A DNA stretch of 64,000 nucleotides from a virus (IMGVR_UViG_3300042731_006512:64001-128000), one strand, 5' to 3'; positions 30,405 through 38,748 are shown, counted from the first letter of the stretch. Made by a program: numbers and translations. Notes: a model not told the origin generated them from the letters alone.

Positions 30405-31589
30405 TGACTACTCCTCTACCTGAAAGGTAGGGGCTTCTACGGGTTTAATACCGATGCTCTGTAGCCCCAGAGCAAGAATATTCAGAGACGCATTAAGATC
30501 TCTGTCTATAGAAAGAAAGCAATGAGGGCATTTATGGGTGGTTTCATTCAAGGTTTTAGAGACGAGACAGCCGCAACGAGAGCAGATCTGAGAGGTATAG
30601 GCTGGGTTGACTAATACTACACAGCCACCAGCTTCTTCCGCTTTGTTAGCTGTTAGTGTGATTAGTCTGCTCCATCCTACATCTGCGATAGATCTATTAA
30701 GGTCACGCCATTTATGCATAGTCTTGACTCTTAGATCTTCAAATATGACGCCATCATATTTGTTAACCCAAGAGCGAGAAAGTTTATGTTGAAAATCACG
30801 ACGTTTATTTGCTATGCGTTCATGAATACGAGCAATGACTTTCTTGGGTTTTTCTAAACGTTGAGCTTTAGCAAGAGCTTTTAGCTCCACTTGAAGAAAA
30901 CGAGGGTTAGAGACTTCGGTATTATCAGAGAGAGTAGCTACTTTTCGCGCTCCCAAATCTATACCTACCACGGTAGAGATAGGGTGATTATCAATGTCTG
31001 GTAGCTCGACAGAGAAGCAGGCGTACCATTTATTTGTAGAAGTTCTCCGAATAGTTAGAGTCTTTACTTTACCCTGAAGCTCTCTGTGAAGTTTAATGTT
31101 CACGATACCTATCTTTGATAGATAGAGGCCATCTTCGCAGAGTTTAAATCCTGATTGAGGGAAAGTGAAGCTATCGTAACGTTTCCAACTTTTGAAACGA
31201 GGAAACCCTGGTTTCTCAGCTGTCTTGAGACGCCGAAAGAAAGCTTTAAAAGCCAAATCTACCCGTTGCTGAGCATTTTGAAGCAGTTGAGAATGTGTAT
31301 TTTTTAGAAATGGAAACTCTGATTTCCATTGTGTGAGGAATGCATTTGTGTCATAGTTGGTTAGTGTTTTTCGCTCAGCCTCATAGGTTATTTTTCGCAG
31401 TTCAAGAGTTTTATTATAAACAAAACGACAGGAATCAAGTGTAGATTTTAGCTTTATCAGTTGCTTCTTAGACGGATAGATTCTGTATTTATAAGTCTTA
31501 CGCATTAAGGAGATCATACAATGAAACACTTAAAAAATCAAGCTTTTATCCACTCTGTAAACGAAATGGCTTTAAGCTTGGGAACCGAT
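30405..31589 (-). mobile_element. IS605-type element carrying tnpB (element type 1)
   Basis: Bounded by comparison with the deleted copy at 56236-56408: ends are TGACTACTCC (30405) and GGAACCGAT (31589). The left-end side has a CAAGCTT/AAGCTTG subterminal palindrome (about 31540-31581). The gene-3' side holds the hairpin CTACCT-TTC-AGGTAG region expected at the 3' end of an omega-RNA; on the minus strand the guide would start just past 30405. No tnpA transposase is present, so mobility needs one in trans. Confidence 0.7.
30408..31505 (-). CDS. tnpB: TnpB RNA-guided nuclease, complete catalytic set
   Basis: 365 aa from the ATG giving MRKTYKYRIYPSKKQ (a longer frame to 31529 exists). RuvC residues D183 (GIDLGARK), E256 (IFEDLRV) and D336 (DRDLN) are all present, with a zinc ribbon CSRCG...CPHC. 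The N-terminal helix-turn-helix and central linker are of normal length. TnpB uses an omega-RNA copied from its own 3' end to cut DNA beside a TAM, keeping the element in the genome. Read opposite to its neighbours, which marks recent insertion. Confidence 0.9.
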   Translation of the reverse strand: MRKTYKYRIYPSKKQLIKLKSTLDSCRFVYNKTLELRKITYEAERKTLTNYDTNAFLTQWKSEFPFLKNTHSQLLQNAQQRVDLAFKAFFRRLKTAEKPGFPRFKSWKRYDSFTFPQSGFKLCEDGLYLSKIGIVNIKLHRELQGKVKTLTIRRTSTNKWYACFSVELPDIDNHPISTVVGIDLGARKVATLSDNTEVSNPRFLQVELKALAKAQRLEKPKKVIARIHERIANKRRDFQHKLSRSWVNKYDGVIFEDLRVKTMHKWRDLNRSIADVGWSRLITLTANKAEEAGGCVVLVNPAYTSQICSRCGCLVSKTLNETTHKCPHCFLSIDRDLNASLNILALGLQSIGIKPVEAPTFQVEE

Positions 31590-31602
31590 GCGAGGGTAAA
31601 AA

Positions 31603-31809
31603 ATGTCAAAGGTTATGGTTTATCCTATGAAATACAACACAAAGTTCAAAGAAGTTCGCGCAGAGTTTCCTCCAGAAGGATATAAAATAATAGGTTACCT
31701 TAGATTAAGAGATGGAGAATGGCAATATGAAACAGTTCATGGAGACCCTGCAGATATATTAAGACAAGTTGCGGATGAGCTTGACAAAGTGAACAATCTG
31801 GAGCAGTAA
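31603..31809 (+). CDS. Hypothetical protein (68 aa)
   Basis: MSKVMVYPMKYNTKFKEVRAEFPPEGYKIIGYLRLRDGEW, then a short helix (ADILRQVADEL). Starts 14 nt beyond the tnpB element; the deleted copy at 56 kb likewise ends 8 nt before a start codon. Unknown. Confidence 0.5.
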   Translation: MSKVMVYPMKYNTKFKEVRAEFPPEGYKIIGYLRLRDGEWQYETVHGDPADILRQVADELDKVNNLEQ

Positions 31810-31856
31810 TAAATATCACTTAAAATCTTATAAATACTATCTGTGAGAAAAAAACA

Positions 31857-32102
31857 ATGTTAGCACTTAAAATCATCCAGGTTGGGTTTGGCTGTATTAT
31901 TGTTCTGTTCTTCCTATCTCTTTGTCTCTACGAAGATAGAGATGGATTGAGTTGGACTGAATCTCTTAATAAAGTAGAACATCCTACATGGAAATATGGT
32001 TATGTTTTGTGTGAAGATAAAACAATAATAAATAGAGGTCATGAGTTAGACAAGGAATATTTTGAGCTATTAGAACTAGCAGAAAGAGAGTGCTCCAAGT
32101 GA
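31857..32102 (+). CDS. Membrane-anchored protein (81 aa)
   Basis: N-terminal membrane helix (IIQVGFGCIIVLFFLSLCL), then an acidic domain with two Cys. Weak ribosome site. Stop overlaps the next gene's start region. Confidence 0.5.
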   Translation: MLALKIIQVGFGCIIVLFFLSLCLYEDRDGLSWTESLNKVEHPTWKYGYVLCEDKTIINRGHELDKEYFELLELAERECSK

Positions 32103-32311
32103 ATGTATATACCGTAGACATAGGAAGTTTCTTGTATGGCCGCACAATAGAAATATCTGCTAGCACTGTTCAACATGCATACAGTCTTGCTTGCAGAGAG
32201 CTGAACGAGCTTAAGTTCGAAAAGATTATTCAAATAAGAAACTCAAATGGAGACATATTTTATGATTATTGGAACGACGGCGGATGGATGCCAAACATAA
32301 ACAAAGAATAA
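32099..32311 (+). CDS. Hypothetical protein (70 aa)
   Basis: GTG at 32099 (GTGA overlap) preferred over GTG 32090. Beta-rich (NVYTVDIGSFLYGRTIEI), helix (VQHAYSLACRELNELKF), then strand; a small phage alpha/beta fold. Unknown. Confidence 0.5.
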   Translation: MNVYTVDIGSFLYGRTIEISASTVQHAYSLACRELNELKFEKIIQIRNSNGDIFYDYWNDGGWMPNINKE

Positions 32312-32324
32312 AAAGGAGAAAATA

Positions 32325-32744
32325 ATGGATTTCGGCGCTATTGATATGTTAACTGCTATTCTTGGACGCACGCCTTCAGAGAAAGAGTTGGAGAAGTATA
32401 ATACCATTTACGAAAAACATAACCTAAGACTCAAGGAGTTACATACAGACTATGTAAAAGCTCTACACACAGGAACGTCGGAAGACAATATCGTTTCCGT
32501 AAGTGTAGATTACCGATTTTCTGTAAAAGAAATCTGCGCTAGCCAACAAATAGAACAAAATGTCTTGCTTCTAAAGATTCAAAGTGCTATGAATAATGCA
32601 CTAGATTTAAGCTCCAAAGCTCACTCAAACTATCTTACTAAGACACAGTTAATAGCTGGTCAGTTAAGGGACGAAGTTATAAAAGAGTTCTCAATAAAAA
32701 CCAGTTTGGTAGATACAAATATGGATTCCAAGAATTTAAATTAA
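32325..32744 (+). CDS. Hypothetical helical protein (139 aa)
   Basis: FGAIDMLTAILGRTPSEKELEKYNTIYEKHNLRLKELH and QSAMNNALDLSSKAHSNYL: mostly helical, no catalytic motif. AAAGGAG ribosome site. Last gene before the ubiquitin-like operon, separated from it by a 9-bp hairpin. Confidence 0.5.
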   Translation: MDFGAIDMLTAILGRTPSEKELEKYNTIYEKHNLRLKELHTDYVKALHTGTSEDNIVSVSVDYRFSVKEICASQQIEQNVLLLKIQSAMNNALDLSSKAHSNYLTKTQLIAGQLRDEVIKEFSIKTSLVDTNMDSKNLN

Positions 32745-32747
32745 GAT

Positions 32748-32771
32748 TTTTTCGAAGATAAATTCGAAAAA
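32748..32771 (+). terminator. Perfect 9-bp hairpin upstream of the ubiquitin-like operon
   Basis: TTTTTCGAA (32748-32756) pairs with TTCGAAAAA (32763-32771), loop GATAAA. Lies between the previous stop and the Shine-Dalgarno of the Ubl gene. May be a weak terminator, a 5' processing stem or an operator palindrome (TTCGAA). Confidence 0.4.
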
Positions 32772-32791
32772 CAAACAAAAAGGAGACTATC

Positions 32792-33019
32792 ATGTCAGTA
32801 CGAGTTCGATTCGCTAATTTCGCCGAGGACAGTTTTGCTTCTGATTATCTAGCAGATGATGGCACTACTCTCGCGCAGTTTCTTGATTCACAAGATGTCG
32901 ATGTGGATGAGGGCAACTTTCGCATTTCTGTTAACGGTCAAGAAGCTACAAGAGATTATCTGCTTCATGACAACGACAGAGTTCGCCTCACTCCGCGCAA
33001 GATGAAGGGCGCCGCGTAA
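32792..33019 (+). CDS. Ubiquitin-like beta-grasp protein (Ubl)
   Basis: 75 aa. Strand-strand-helix-strand pattern: VRVRFANFAED, TTLAQFLDSQ, FRISVNGQEA, DYLLHDNDRVRLTPRKMKGAA. The 'VNGQxA...L.DxDxVxLxxxxxKG' C-terminal half is the layout of ThiS/MoaD and prokaryotic ubiquitin-like proteins that are partners of E1 enzymes. The tail is KGAA rather than GG; a JAB peptidase is two genes away and could trim to Gly. First gene of a six-gene operon. AGGAGAC ribosome site. Confidence 0.75.
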   Translation: MSVRVRFANFAEDSFASDYLADDGTTLAQFLDSQDVDVDEGNFRISVNGQEATRDYLLHDNDRVRLTPRKMKGAA

Positions 33020-33034
33020 GAAAGAGGTCTCATT

Positions 33035-33889
33035 ATGGAGAATCTGGCTATACTTGAAAGCGAGCGCTCGTTTTGTGTAAAAAATAGAATAGAAGATATC
33101 ATTCTCTGTTTAAAAAGATGGTCTGTTTGTCGTAAACATGCAATAAGAATCAACTCATTAGAAAAAAGACTACATACAACATCTTGTCCAAAGATAATAC
33201 TAAGCTCTCTGTTAGATAAAGGTGGACGATACGGCCTTACGGACTATGATGCTAGATTATTGAATAGTATGATAGCAAGCTTGTTATACCTAATGCACAC
33301 AGCAGATGAGATAAAGTCTATTTTTACAAGAGGTCTGTTTCAAGAATATTTTCCAAGGGTTTTTTGCTCGAAACTATACCTAACTACGCCCGAGGTAATA
33401 CTTAGCGGTATAAACTTTGGCAGATTTAGGATAAGTTATAACTGGAAAAACAACGAGTTCACTTATAACTGTGTAAATACTCCAGTATATTCATACATGG
33501 ATAGGTTTCATTTTTGTAGAAGTCAGATATGTCACCCGCTTTTTTATTACCTGCGAGATGATCTATGTATGGATATAAAGGAATATCTGAACGCTTCAGA
33601 CTTTTCTCTTGTCGAAAAGCTCGAGCGGCTGGTTGGAACCATTTCTGGTAAAGAGATAGATTTTTCTGAAATAATAGAATATTACTGGGGACCGAGAATA
33701 TGTGCATATTGCAGCCGAAACATAAAATCCAAAAGTGACATAACCAAATGCATAGTATGTGGCCGACAGATTTGTCCTAACTGCTTAGTACTAGAAACTT
33801 GGAGAGAATTTATAGAGGGATGTACGAAAATTTGTGACTTATGTCAAGATTGCGCTAAAAACCTAATGGAGAGACCTCAATGGCTTTAG
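33035..33889 (+). CDS. E2-like protein A with C-terminal RING/treble-clef-like domain
   Basis: 284 aa. VILSGINFGRFRI aligns with VLEGAELGRFSL of the next protein, and C-H167-P168-L...R-D-D-L-C178 occupies the place of the E2 active site (HPN...IC). From C223: CAYC, CIVCGRQICPNC and CDLCQDC give a binuclear zinc pattern like RING or treble-clef E3 domains. Either an active conjugating enzyme with divergent site or a scaffold/inactive partner of protein B. Overlaps the next gene by 10 nt. Confidence 0.6.
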   Translation: MENLAILESERSFCVKNRIEDIILCLKRWSVCRKHAIRINSLEKRLHTTSCPKIILSSLLDKGGRYGLTDYDARLLNSMIASLLYLMHTADEIKSIFTRGLFQEYFPRVFCSKLYLTTPEVILSGINFGRFRISYNWKNNEFTYNCVNTPVYSYMDRFHFCRSQICHPLFYYLRDDLCMDIKEYLNASDFSLVEKLERLVGTISGKEIDFSEIIEYYWGPRICAYCSRNIKSKSDITKCIVCGRQICPNCLVLETWREFIEGCTKICDLCQDCAKNLMERPQWL

Positions 33890-34935
33890 ACGAATTTATT
33901 TCTCAGGCAGAACAGGTTTTTTGCTCATCAGTGAATGACATACAAAAACAGTTGAAACAAGACTTTTTTAATCAAATACCAGCCTGTTGTAGAGTAGAAA
34001 ACGAAGTATTAATAAATGAGATTTTAGTAAAGAAACAAATAACTTTGGAAAATATTTCAAAACTAAAATCCAGATTAACTTTACCTAAAAGGCTCGAGAA
34101 GCGATTAAGAAAACTGACGGCTATTTCCAAGCCAGATTTGAAGGAAGCAAGGCAATCGATTGAAATATTAAAAGATAGATTTGGTGATACAGTCAAAATT
34201 TATAGTGACGTAATAACTTACATAACAGAACCTATAGTTTTAGAAGGTGCAGAACTAGGAAGATTCAGTCTACGTTTTACATTAGATGTATTATCTTCAG
34301 CAATAGTCGATAGAATCTCTAATGTTCAAGCTATGGCATTAGACCCAAATGTTAAACAAGGACATAGTCACCCACATATAGACTCTGGTGGAAGAGTATG
34401 TTTCGGAGACGCCCAAAATGCGTTAGCCATGGCTGCGGTTTCTCTTGACATCGCAGCATATTTTGAAATATTAGAAGCGGTCCTGAGCACGTATAATCCA
34501 GAAAGTCCTTATGTAGGTATAGAAGAATGGATAGGATACACGTGCGATGATTGTGGACAGTCAGAAGTGCAAGAATGTTACACATGTGTAAGTTGTGAAG
34601 AAGGCACTCTATGTAGTGACTGCGCTCTATATTGTGATGAGTGTCACGAATATTATTGTATGAACTGCTATACAGAGGGTGTTGACTTAGAGTATCTCAA
34701 GTGTCCAGAATGTGGACGCAGGCAGTGTAAATGCTGTTGTGAAAACGAGTCAGCTCAATGCGAAGACTGCGGTCGATATATGTGTGGTGATTGTATAGTA
34801 TTTAGTTGCGACGAATGTGAAGGAATGTTTTGTGCAGAATGTAGTCGAGATGCTCTACATTGTCGTGATTGTGAGAAAAGTTTCTGTCCCGAATGTGCAC
34901 GCAGTCATTCGTGCGAAGAAGGAGAAAACAAATGA
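33880..34935 (+). CDS. E2-like conjugating protein B fused to Cys-rich RING-like array
   Basis: 351 aa. H164-P165-H166-I-D-S-G-G-R-V-C174-F-G-D matches the E2 signature HPN-I-x-x-x-G-x-I-C with active-site Cys174. Residues about 215-350 hold some 35 Cys in CxxC pairs (CDDCGQ, CVSCEEG, CDECHEYYCMNC, CPECGRRQC, CEDCGRYMCGDC, CDECEGMFCAEC, CRDCEKSFCPEC), like tandem treble-clef/RING or IBR fingers. A fused E2-E3 architecture is inferred. Stop overlaps the JAB start (ATGA). Confidence 0.75.
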   Translation: MALDEFISQAEQVFCSSVNDIQKQLKQDFFNQIPACCRVENEVLINEILVKKQITLENISKLKSRLTLPKRLEKRLRKLTAISKPDLKEARQSIEILKDRFGDTVKIYSDVITYITEPIVLEGAELGRFSLRFTLDVLSSAIVDRISNVQAMALDPNVKQGHSHPHIDSGGRVCFGDAQNALAMAAVSLDIAAYFEILEAVLSTYNPESPYVGIEEWIGYTCDDCGQSEVQECYTCVSCEEGTLCSDCALYCDECHEYYCMNCYTEGVDLEYLKCPECGRRQCKCCCENESAQCEDCGRYMCGDCIVFSCDECEGMFCAECSRDALHCRDCEKSFCPECARSHSCEEGENK

Positions 34936-35822
34936 AAACCCTAATATTTTCACCCAAAGCCTGGCTTAAAATACTCTATATGAAGAACTCTGCAGAGACT
35001 GAAGTATCTGGCTTCGGTATTTCACAAGTAGACAATCCACTATATGTAGAAGACTTTATTACTGTCGAACAAGAGTGTACGGCTGTAACCACAGATATGG
35101 ATGAAAATGCTCTCGAGAGATACTTTGAAGAGCAAGAAGAAAAAGGATTACCAATCTCATCTTTCTTTCGTATCTGGATACATACTCATCCGAATATGAC
35201 TCCGTCTCCATCGAGTGTTGACGAAGAAAACTTCAAAGATATGTTTTCTACTTGTACTTGGGCAATAATGGTCATTGTAGGCAAGGATGAAGAAGTCTAT
35301 GCTCGACTACAGCTTAATAAAGTTGATGTAGTCGGCAAGTTCGAAACGAAACTGAACGTAGAAATAGACTGGGATTCTCTATATTCAGAGTTGAAAGAAA
35401 GTTGGCAAGCAGAGCTAAAAGAAAATATTAAAAAGAAAGTCTGGACTACATCTGCTTCTCAGCCTTGGCGAACATATCAAAACTGGATGCCAAATCAGTT
35501 TGGTAGTCAACAAAACTGGCAGACTAAAGCTGCTGTTCAGCAATCGACTTCACTTACTTCAGAATACTCAAAAGCAAATGAAACTATTCTTTCAGAGTTG
35601 GATAAAGAACAAAGCGCTCAATCTTCCTCTTCGCCAGGTCTTTTAAAAGGTAAACTAAAAAAGATTATTGATAGACTAGACGACTTTGACAAGACAGCTC
35701 TAATAGATGAGATTGATGACTACTACGACCTTGAATACTTGTATTCGAATACGGTAGGTGTCGAAGATTCAGAAGGCTGGTCAGCTAATGTATTCACTGG
35801 AAAGGACGGAAACGATGAGTGA
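34932..35822 (+). CDS. JAMM/JAB metalloprotease (deubiquitinase-like)
   Basis: 296 aa. E24 in EVSGFG and H84-T-H86-P-x6-S94-x2-D97 reproduce the JAMM motif (E, HxH-x7-S-x2-D) exactly. About 150 residues of JAB domain, then a Gln/Ser-rich linker (QQNWQTKAAVQQSTS) and a helical tail. Predicted to cleave isopeptide bonds or process the Ubl tail. ATG 34932 follows GGAGAAAACAA and overlaps the E2 stop. Confidence 0.85.
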   Translation: MKTLIFSPKAWLKILYMKNSAETEVSGFGISQVDNPLYVEDFITVEQECTAVTTDMDENALERYFEEQEEKGLPISSFFRIWIHTHPNMTPSPSSVDEENFKDMFSTCTWAIMVIVGKDEEVYARLQLNKVDVVGKFETKLNVEIDWDSLYSELKESWQAELKENIKKKVWTTSASQPWRTYQNWMPNQFGSQQNWQTKAAVQQSTSLTSEYSKANETILSELDKEQSAQSSSSPGLLKGKLKKIIDRLDDFDKTALIDEIDDYYDLEYLYSNTVGVEDSEGWSANVFTGKDGNDE

Positions 35823-36048
35823 AAATCAAAGACCAAGTAAGAAAATATCTTTTACTTATTCTTTGGATACTTGTGTTTTATGTCCGCTTGTACATTCAGA
35901 AAGAACTTCAAGGGCTGGTTTTGCCTTAGATTACTATTGTTTAGAAGTATACCCCAGAAGAAAAGTTATGAGTTATGTTGAGGGCGAGCGCGATTTCAAA
36001 GAAGTACCTGACTGGTGTCCACATTTAGTGAAAGATATAAAAAGATAA
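35815..36048 (+). CDS. Small Cys protein within the Ubl operon (77 aa)
   Basis: ATG at 35815 overlaps the JAB stop. CVLCPLVHSE ... YYCLEVYPRRK ... PDWCPHL is a small four-Cys phage-type pattern with a 'PDWCP' end. No link to ubiquitin chemistry is known; it may be a metal-binding accessory. The 36713 protein has a loosely similar Cys/aromatic make-up. Confidence 0.5.
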   Translation: MSENQRPSKKISFTYSLDTCVLCPLVHSERTSRAGFALDYYCLEVYPRRKVMSYVEGERDFKEVPDWCPHLVKDIKR

Positions 36049-36062
36049 GGAGCAAATATAAG

Positions 36063-36716
36063 ATGGCTTCTGACAGATATTCTCGCCAAGAAGGACTCGT
36101 ATTGCTAGACGAGCTGGAAAGAGATGAAGTTTCAGTTGTTGGGGTAGGTGCAGTTGGAAGAAATGTTGCTATTCAGTTGGCAGCAATGGGTGTACCAAAT
36201 CTTCATCTTTTAGACTTCGACCAGGTCGAAGAAAGTAATGTTGCTTCTCAAGGTTATTCTGAAAGCGATATTGGTAAATATAAAGTAGAGGCAGTAGCAT
36301 CATCTTGTTTAGCAATAAACTCATCAATAAACCTTCGTCTCGAGAACGATAGATATAGAAAAAAATCGTCTCTTGGAAAAATAGTATTTTCTTGCGTTGA
36401 TTCAATGTCTGCGCGCAAGCTAATATTTGAAGGCACTAACTATAAACGCAGATTACTTGTAGATGGCCGAATGCTTGGTGAAGTATTTCGTGTATTGTCA
36501 GCTTGGGATGAAAGTTCGAACCAGTATTATTCCACGACTCTATTCTCTGATAGTGAAGCAACTCAAGGTAGGTGTACAGCACGTTCAACTATTTATTGCG
36601 CTAGTATTCTTGCAGGTTTTGAGATTTCTTGCCTGGCGCGCTGGTTAAGAAAAGAAGATTTAGATAAAGACGTATTAGTCAATCTATCTTGTAACGAGTT
36701 GGAGATTACAGCGTGA
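36063..36716 (+). CDS. E1/ThiF-like Ubl-activating enzyme
   Basis: 217 aa. D-RYSRQ at the start, nucleotide loop V-G27-V-G29-A-V-G32, LLDFDQVEESNVASQGY...GKYKVEA, and candidate catalytic C171 in GRCTARSTIYCA. These are the ThiF/MoeB/E1 landmarks: adenylation of a Ubl C-terminus then thioester on Cys. It is shorter than most ThiF proteins and lacks obvious zinc Cys pairs. Last gene of the six-gene run; stop overlaps the next start. Confidence 0.8.
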   Translation: MASDRYSRQEGLVLLDELERDEVSVVGVGAVGRNVAIQLAAMGVPNLHLLDFDQVEESNVASQGYSESDIGKYKVEAVASSCLAINSSINLRLENDRYRKKSSLGKIVFSCVDSMSARKLIFEGTNYKRRLLVDGRMLGEVFRVLSAWDESSNQYYSTTLFSDSEATQGRCTARSTIYCASILAGFEISCLARWLRKEDLDKDVLVNLSCNELEITA

Positions 36717-36919
36717 ATAAATCTAAAAACCTAATACCTAAAGGCCCATATTGCTACGATAAAAATGGTGTTTGTCCATATTGGTCTCTAAACAAAGATA
36801 GAGAATATCAAAACAATGGATATTGTTCTTTCTTGGAAAGGGGTGATTGGCAAGAAGATTGGTTTTCTTTACTTTGGGACCAAGTCAAGGAGTGCGGGGT
36901 TAACGAGGAGGAAAAATAA
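36713..36919 (+). CDS. Hypothetical Cys/Trp protein (68 aa)
   Basis: GTG start overlapping the E1 stop. KGPYCYDKNGVCPYWSLNKDREYQ...GYCSFLERGDW resembles small Cys proteins that follow phage accessory genes. Ends on the ATG of the ligase gene. Unknown. Confidence 0.5.
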   Translation: MNKSKNLIPKGPYCYDKNGVCPYWSLNKDREYQNNGYCSFLERGDWQEDWFSLLWDQVKECGVNEEEK

Positions 36920-38070
36920 TGGCAAATGAAGCAGTTATACTTCGGCCCTACAAGATAGAAAAACATCCAAATGCCGATCGCTTGGACCTTCTCACTCTGC
37001 GTGGAGAAGGCGGCTTCACTTGTGTAGTAGGCCGAAATCAGTTTTCAATGTCAGATTTTGTGCTCTACATCGAGCCGGATTCAGTTATTCCAGACAACAT
37101 TAAAGAATACCTAGAAGAAACCAGTAAGATTAAAATATCCAGCAGAATACGAGCTATCAAGCTGCGAGGCATTATTTCTGAAGGACTATGTTTGAAGCCT
37201 GAAGACTTTTTAAAGCCAATAGATATTGTTGAAGATAAAGATGTATCTTCTTTGATTGGAGTTACTCACTACGAACCACCACCACCAAAAGGACAAGGCT
37301 GGAAAAGCGTAAAAGGCACAAACCCTTGGTATAAGAACAAAGCTTTTCGCATTTATAATCATATAGATAGGTTTGAAAAAGTCTGTCGTTGTTTTGAAGA
37401 AGGTATGAACGTTCATATTTCTACCAAACTGCATGGAATGAACTGGAGAGCTGGTATTTGTCCCAAAGAGCCAAAAAACTGGTGGCAGAAGTTATTACAA
37501 AAGCTTTGTATTTTGCCAAAAAACGAGTTCCTTGTTGGTTCACATAAAACTGTGCGCAATGTAGGTAAAAAAGGCAAGCCCTTGCCTCCAGAAATGGAAA
37601 ATCAAGACAACTTTATTTTGGCTGCGCGCAAGTATGACATAGAAACAAAACTTAGAGAACTATATCATAAGCTTAATGACAAAAATATAGTTCTTTACGG
37701 AGAGCTTATAGGCTGGGGAGTAAATGTTCCTTTACAAAAAGGATATTGGTATGGTATTCCCAAGGGAGATGTTGAGCTTCGTATATTTGATATTATGGTA
37801 GATGGTAAATACTTAGACATGGATATTGTTCTTGGTTTATGTCGAGAGTATAATCTTCCACATGTAGATACTCTTTATGAAGGACCATTTAATCTTGATT
37901 TACTAAGCCTCGCGCAAGCAGTAGATAAGATTGGCAACTGGAAAGGTAATCGAGAAGGCATTGTTATCAAAGCACAACCAGCAAAGCACGACCCAAGAAT
38001 GGGTTATGTTGTAGCCAAGAAAATCAATCCAAAATACTTGTTGGATAAGTCCAACACAGAGCATCACTAA
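36919..38070 (+). CDS. RNA ligase (Rnl5/DraRnl-like)
   Basis: 383 aa. N-terminal OB-type module (KIEKHPNADRLDLLTL...CVVGRNQF) as in Deinococcus DraRnl. Catalytic motif I is K170-L-H-G, with motif III-like VLYGELIGWGV, IV EGIVIKA, V VAKKINPKYL. Joins RNA ends via a lysyl-AMP. Sits directly after the Ubl operon, and an RlaP nucleotidyltransferase, whose name comes from RNA-ligase association, is at 52339. Suggests RNA repair against host anticodon nucleases (inference). Confidence 0.85.
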   Translation: MANEAVILRPYKIEKHPNADRLDLLTLRGEGGFTCVVGRNQFSMSDFVLYIEPDSVIPDNIKEYLEETSKIKISSRIRAIKLRGIISEGLCLKPEDFLKPIDIVEDKDVSSLIGVTHYEPPPPKGQGWKSVKGTNPWYKNKAFRIYNHIDRFEKVCRCFEEGMNVHISTKLHGMNWRAGICPKEPKNWWQKLLQKLCILPKNEFLVGSHKTVRNVGKKGKPLPPEMENQDNFILAARKYDIETKLRELYHKLNDKNIVLYGELIGWGVNVPLQKGYWYGIPKGDVELRIFDIMVDGKYLDMDIVLGLCREYNLPHVDTLYEGPFNLDLLSLAQAVDKIGNWKGNREGIVIKAQPAKHDPRMGYVVAKKINPKYLLDKSNTEHH

Positions 38071-38421
38071 ATGCAAAATACTCGACTAAATAACCTTCGA
38101 GCTTTTCTTAAATCCTTGGGGGAAGACTGGAAACCAAATGGTGGAACAGCAAAGATACCAAAAATCTGGGACCCGAATCGCCGACAGTTTAACCTCTCTT
38201 TCTTTGCCTCAAAAAGATACACGGCTATACTCAAAACAGAAGAAACCTTTGACTATTTATTGGAGTTGGACAATGAAGAACAAGCTAGAGCCTACTATAA
38301 GTGGAACTCGGTAGGAAATAGTGAGTTTGTCATTCTAGATTTAGATAGTGGATTGGTGGTGGCTGAATATTTATGGCCCGATAACTTTGGAAATCCGGCA
38401 AAGAGTTGGAGTAAACTATGA
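38071..38421 (+). CDS. Hypothetical protein (116 aa)
   Basis: Directly abuts the ligase stop. LRAFLKSLGEDWKPNG, then a beta-rich body (FNLSFFASKRYTAILK). No motif recognised. Overlaps the next gene by 4 nt. Confidence 0.5.
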   Translation: MQNTRLNNLRAFLKSLGEDWKPNGGTAKIPKIWDPNRRQFNLSFFASKRYTAILKTEETFDYLLELDNEEQARAYYKWNSVGNSEFVILDLDSGLVVAEYLWPDNFGNPAKSWSKL

Positions 38422-38735
38422 CACTTATTCTAAATAAAACTCTAAGAGAAATCTGGTATTTAGCTCTCTGCTTCTGGCTACCTATTGCAAGTCTTAGTAC
38501 TTTAGGCTTTAGTTTATATTCCTACTTTACTACTGTGCGCGATTCTGCAACAGAAACAGCAGAGTTGTTAGAGGATATGGCTACTTTATGTGAAGAAGAA
38601 GGTGGACAGTTTTTGCTTGAATATAATGCAGAAACACTTTATATTTATGGAGAATGTGATTACGAGCTAGACGATAAGCTCGAGTTCTATCCTATGGCAA
38701 TACCTGAAGCGCCGTGGGATAGTGATTCTTTATAG
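38418..38735 (+). CDS. Membrane-anchored acidic protein (105 aa)
   Basis: N-terminal membrane segment (IWYLALCFWLPIASLSTLGFSL), then a long acidic domain (ETAELLEDMATLCEEEGG). Unknown. Confidence 0.5.
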   Translation: MTLILNKTLREIWYLALCFWLPIASLSTLGFSLYSYFTTVRDSATETAELLEDMATLCEEEGGQFLLEYNAETLYIYGECDYELDDKLEFYPMAIPEAPWDSDSL

Positions 38736-38748
38736 GAGGATAGGAAGG

